From: an uncultured Clostridia bacterium
Lineage (GTDB): Bacteria; Bacillota; Clostridia; Christensenellales; Pumilibacteraceae
Length of the DNA stretch: 5,916 nucleotides
NCBI GenBank assembly: GCA_934247335.1
Contig: CAKQJJ010000100.1
Location: forward strand, 1-5,916
Reading direction: 5' to 3'
Shown here: piece by piece, positions 5,881 to 5,916 of the stretch
Layout: each line of letters starts with the position of its first letter
How positions within the stretch are numbered: position 1 is the first letter of the stretch
The notes under the pieces: generated by a model
Databases searched by the model: none
Seen by the model: the letters and a program-made list of their open reading frames with translations, nothing else
What the model was told of the DNA's origin: nothing
Translations under genes and position numbers: made by a program

Positions 5881-5916
5881 CTACCGGTTGCCGTACACCT
5901 TTACGAGCCGACCGGT
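5881..5916 (-). CDS. Possible C-terminal end of a minus-strand gene (unrecognised)
   Basis: On the minus strand, entering from the right edge, eleven sense codons (TGRLVKVYGNR) end in TAG at 5881-5883, about 38 nt before the terminator stem at 5842. That spacing is typical of a gene end. The fragment is too short to identify, and it could instead be untranslated sequence or the end of a structured RNA. Confidence 0.3.
   Translation of the reverse strand, partial: TGRLVKVYGNR

Noticed and set aside
5801..5915. Minus-strand open frame reading through the right-hand terminator (ending in a Gly-rich segment)
   Set aside because: It would require coding through a well-formed terminator stem and U-tract; the alternative frame ending at TAG 5881 fits the context better.
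5883..5916. Two ACCGGT palindromes 22 nt apart at the right edge
   Set aside because: They lie in probable coding sequence, the hexamer is self-complementary, and nothing else supports a site or RNA structure.

Overview
The window looks like chromosome from an anaerobic, Gram-positive-type bacterium, most likely a Clostridia-class Bacillota. This is inferred from an RNase J gene, strong GGAGG/AAGGAG ribosome binding sites, sigma-A-type promoters with 17-nt spacers, compact intrinsic terminators, and a large surface protein with a signal peptide and a membrane anchor. No lineage marker such as rRNA is present, so a finer placement is not possible. I see no mobile element, CRISPR array, tRNA or rRNA.

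Layout, left to right. Positions 1-221 (minus) hold the first 73 codons of RNase J, running off the left edge, with its own promoter at 272-300. Positions 287-326 (minus) hold an intrinsic terminator whose 3' arm and U-tract are the same bases as the -35 box and spacer of the RNase J promoter. Positions 424-2220 (minus) hold a three-gene cluster, read right to left: two half-length TauE/SafE-type membrane proteins (1852-2220 and 1392-1841, 10 nt apart) and a sugar-1-phosphate nucleotidyltransferase (424-1335). A divergent control region follows (2221-2492), with a good plus-strand promoter and a 5'-proximal hairpin. Positions 2493-5537 (plus) encode a 1014-residue surface protein: signal peptide, four carbohydrate-binding-module-like repeats of about 200 residues, an Asp-rich spacer, one transmembrane helix and an extremely acidic tail predicted to be cytoplasmic. 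It ends at a strong terminator (5554-5591). Positions 5592-5804 hold no convincing gene. The right edge has a minus-strand terminator (5806-5848), implying that a minus-strand gene ends near 5881.

How they may work together: the minus cluster looks like one transcription unit (paired anion-exporter-like halves plus nucleotide-sugar synthesis) that ends just before the independently transcribed RNase J gene. The surface protein is transcribed divergently as a single gene. A shared envelope or glycan theme (nucleotide-sugar enzyme beside a glycan-binding-like surface protein) is suggestive only. The points most worth a second look are the split TauE pair, the architecture and acidic tail of the surface protein, and the terminator/promoter overlap in front of RNase J.
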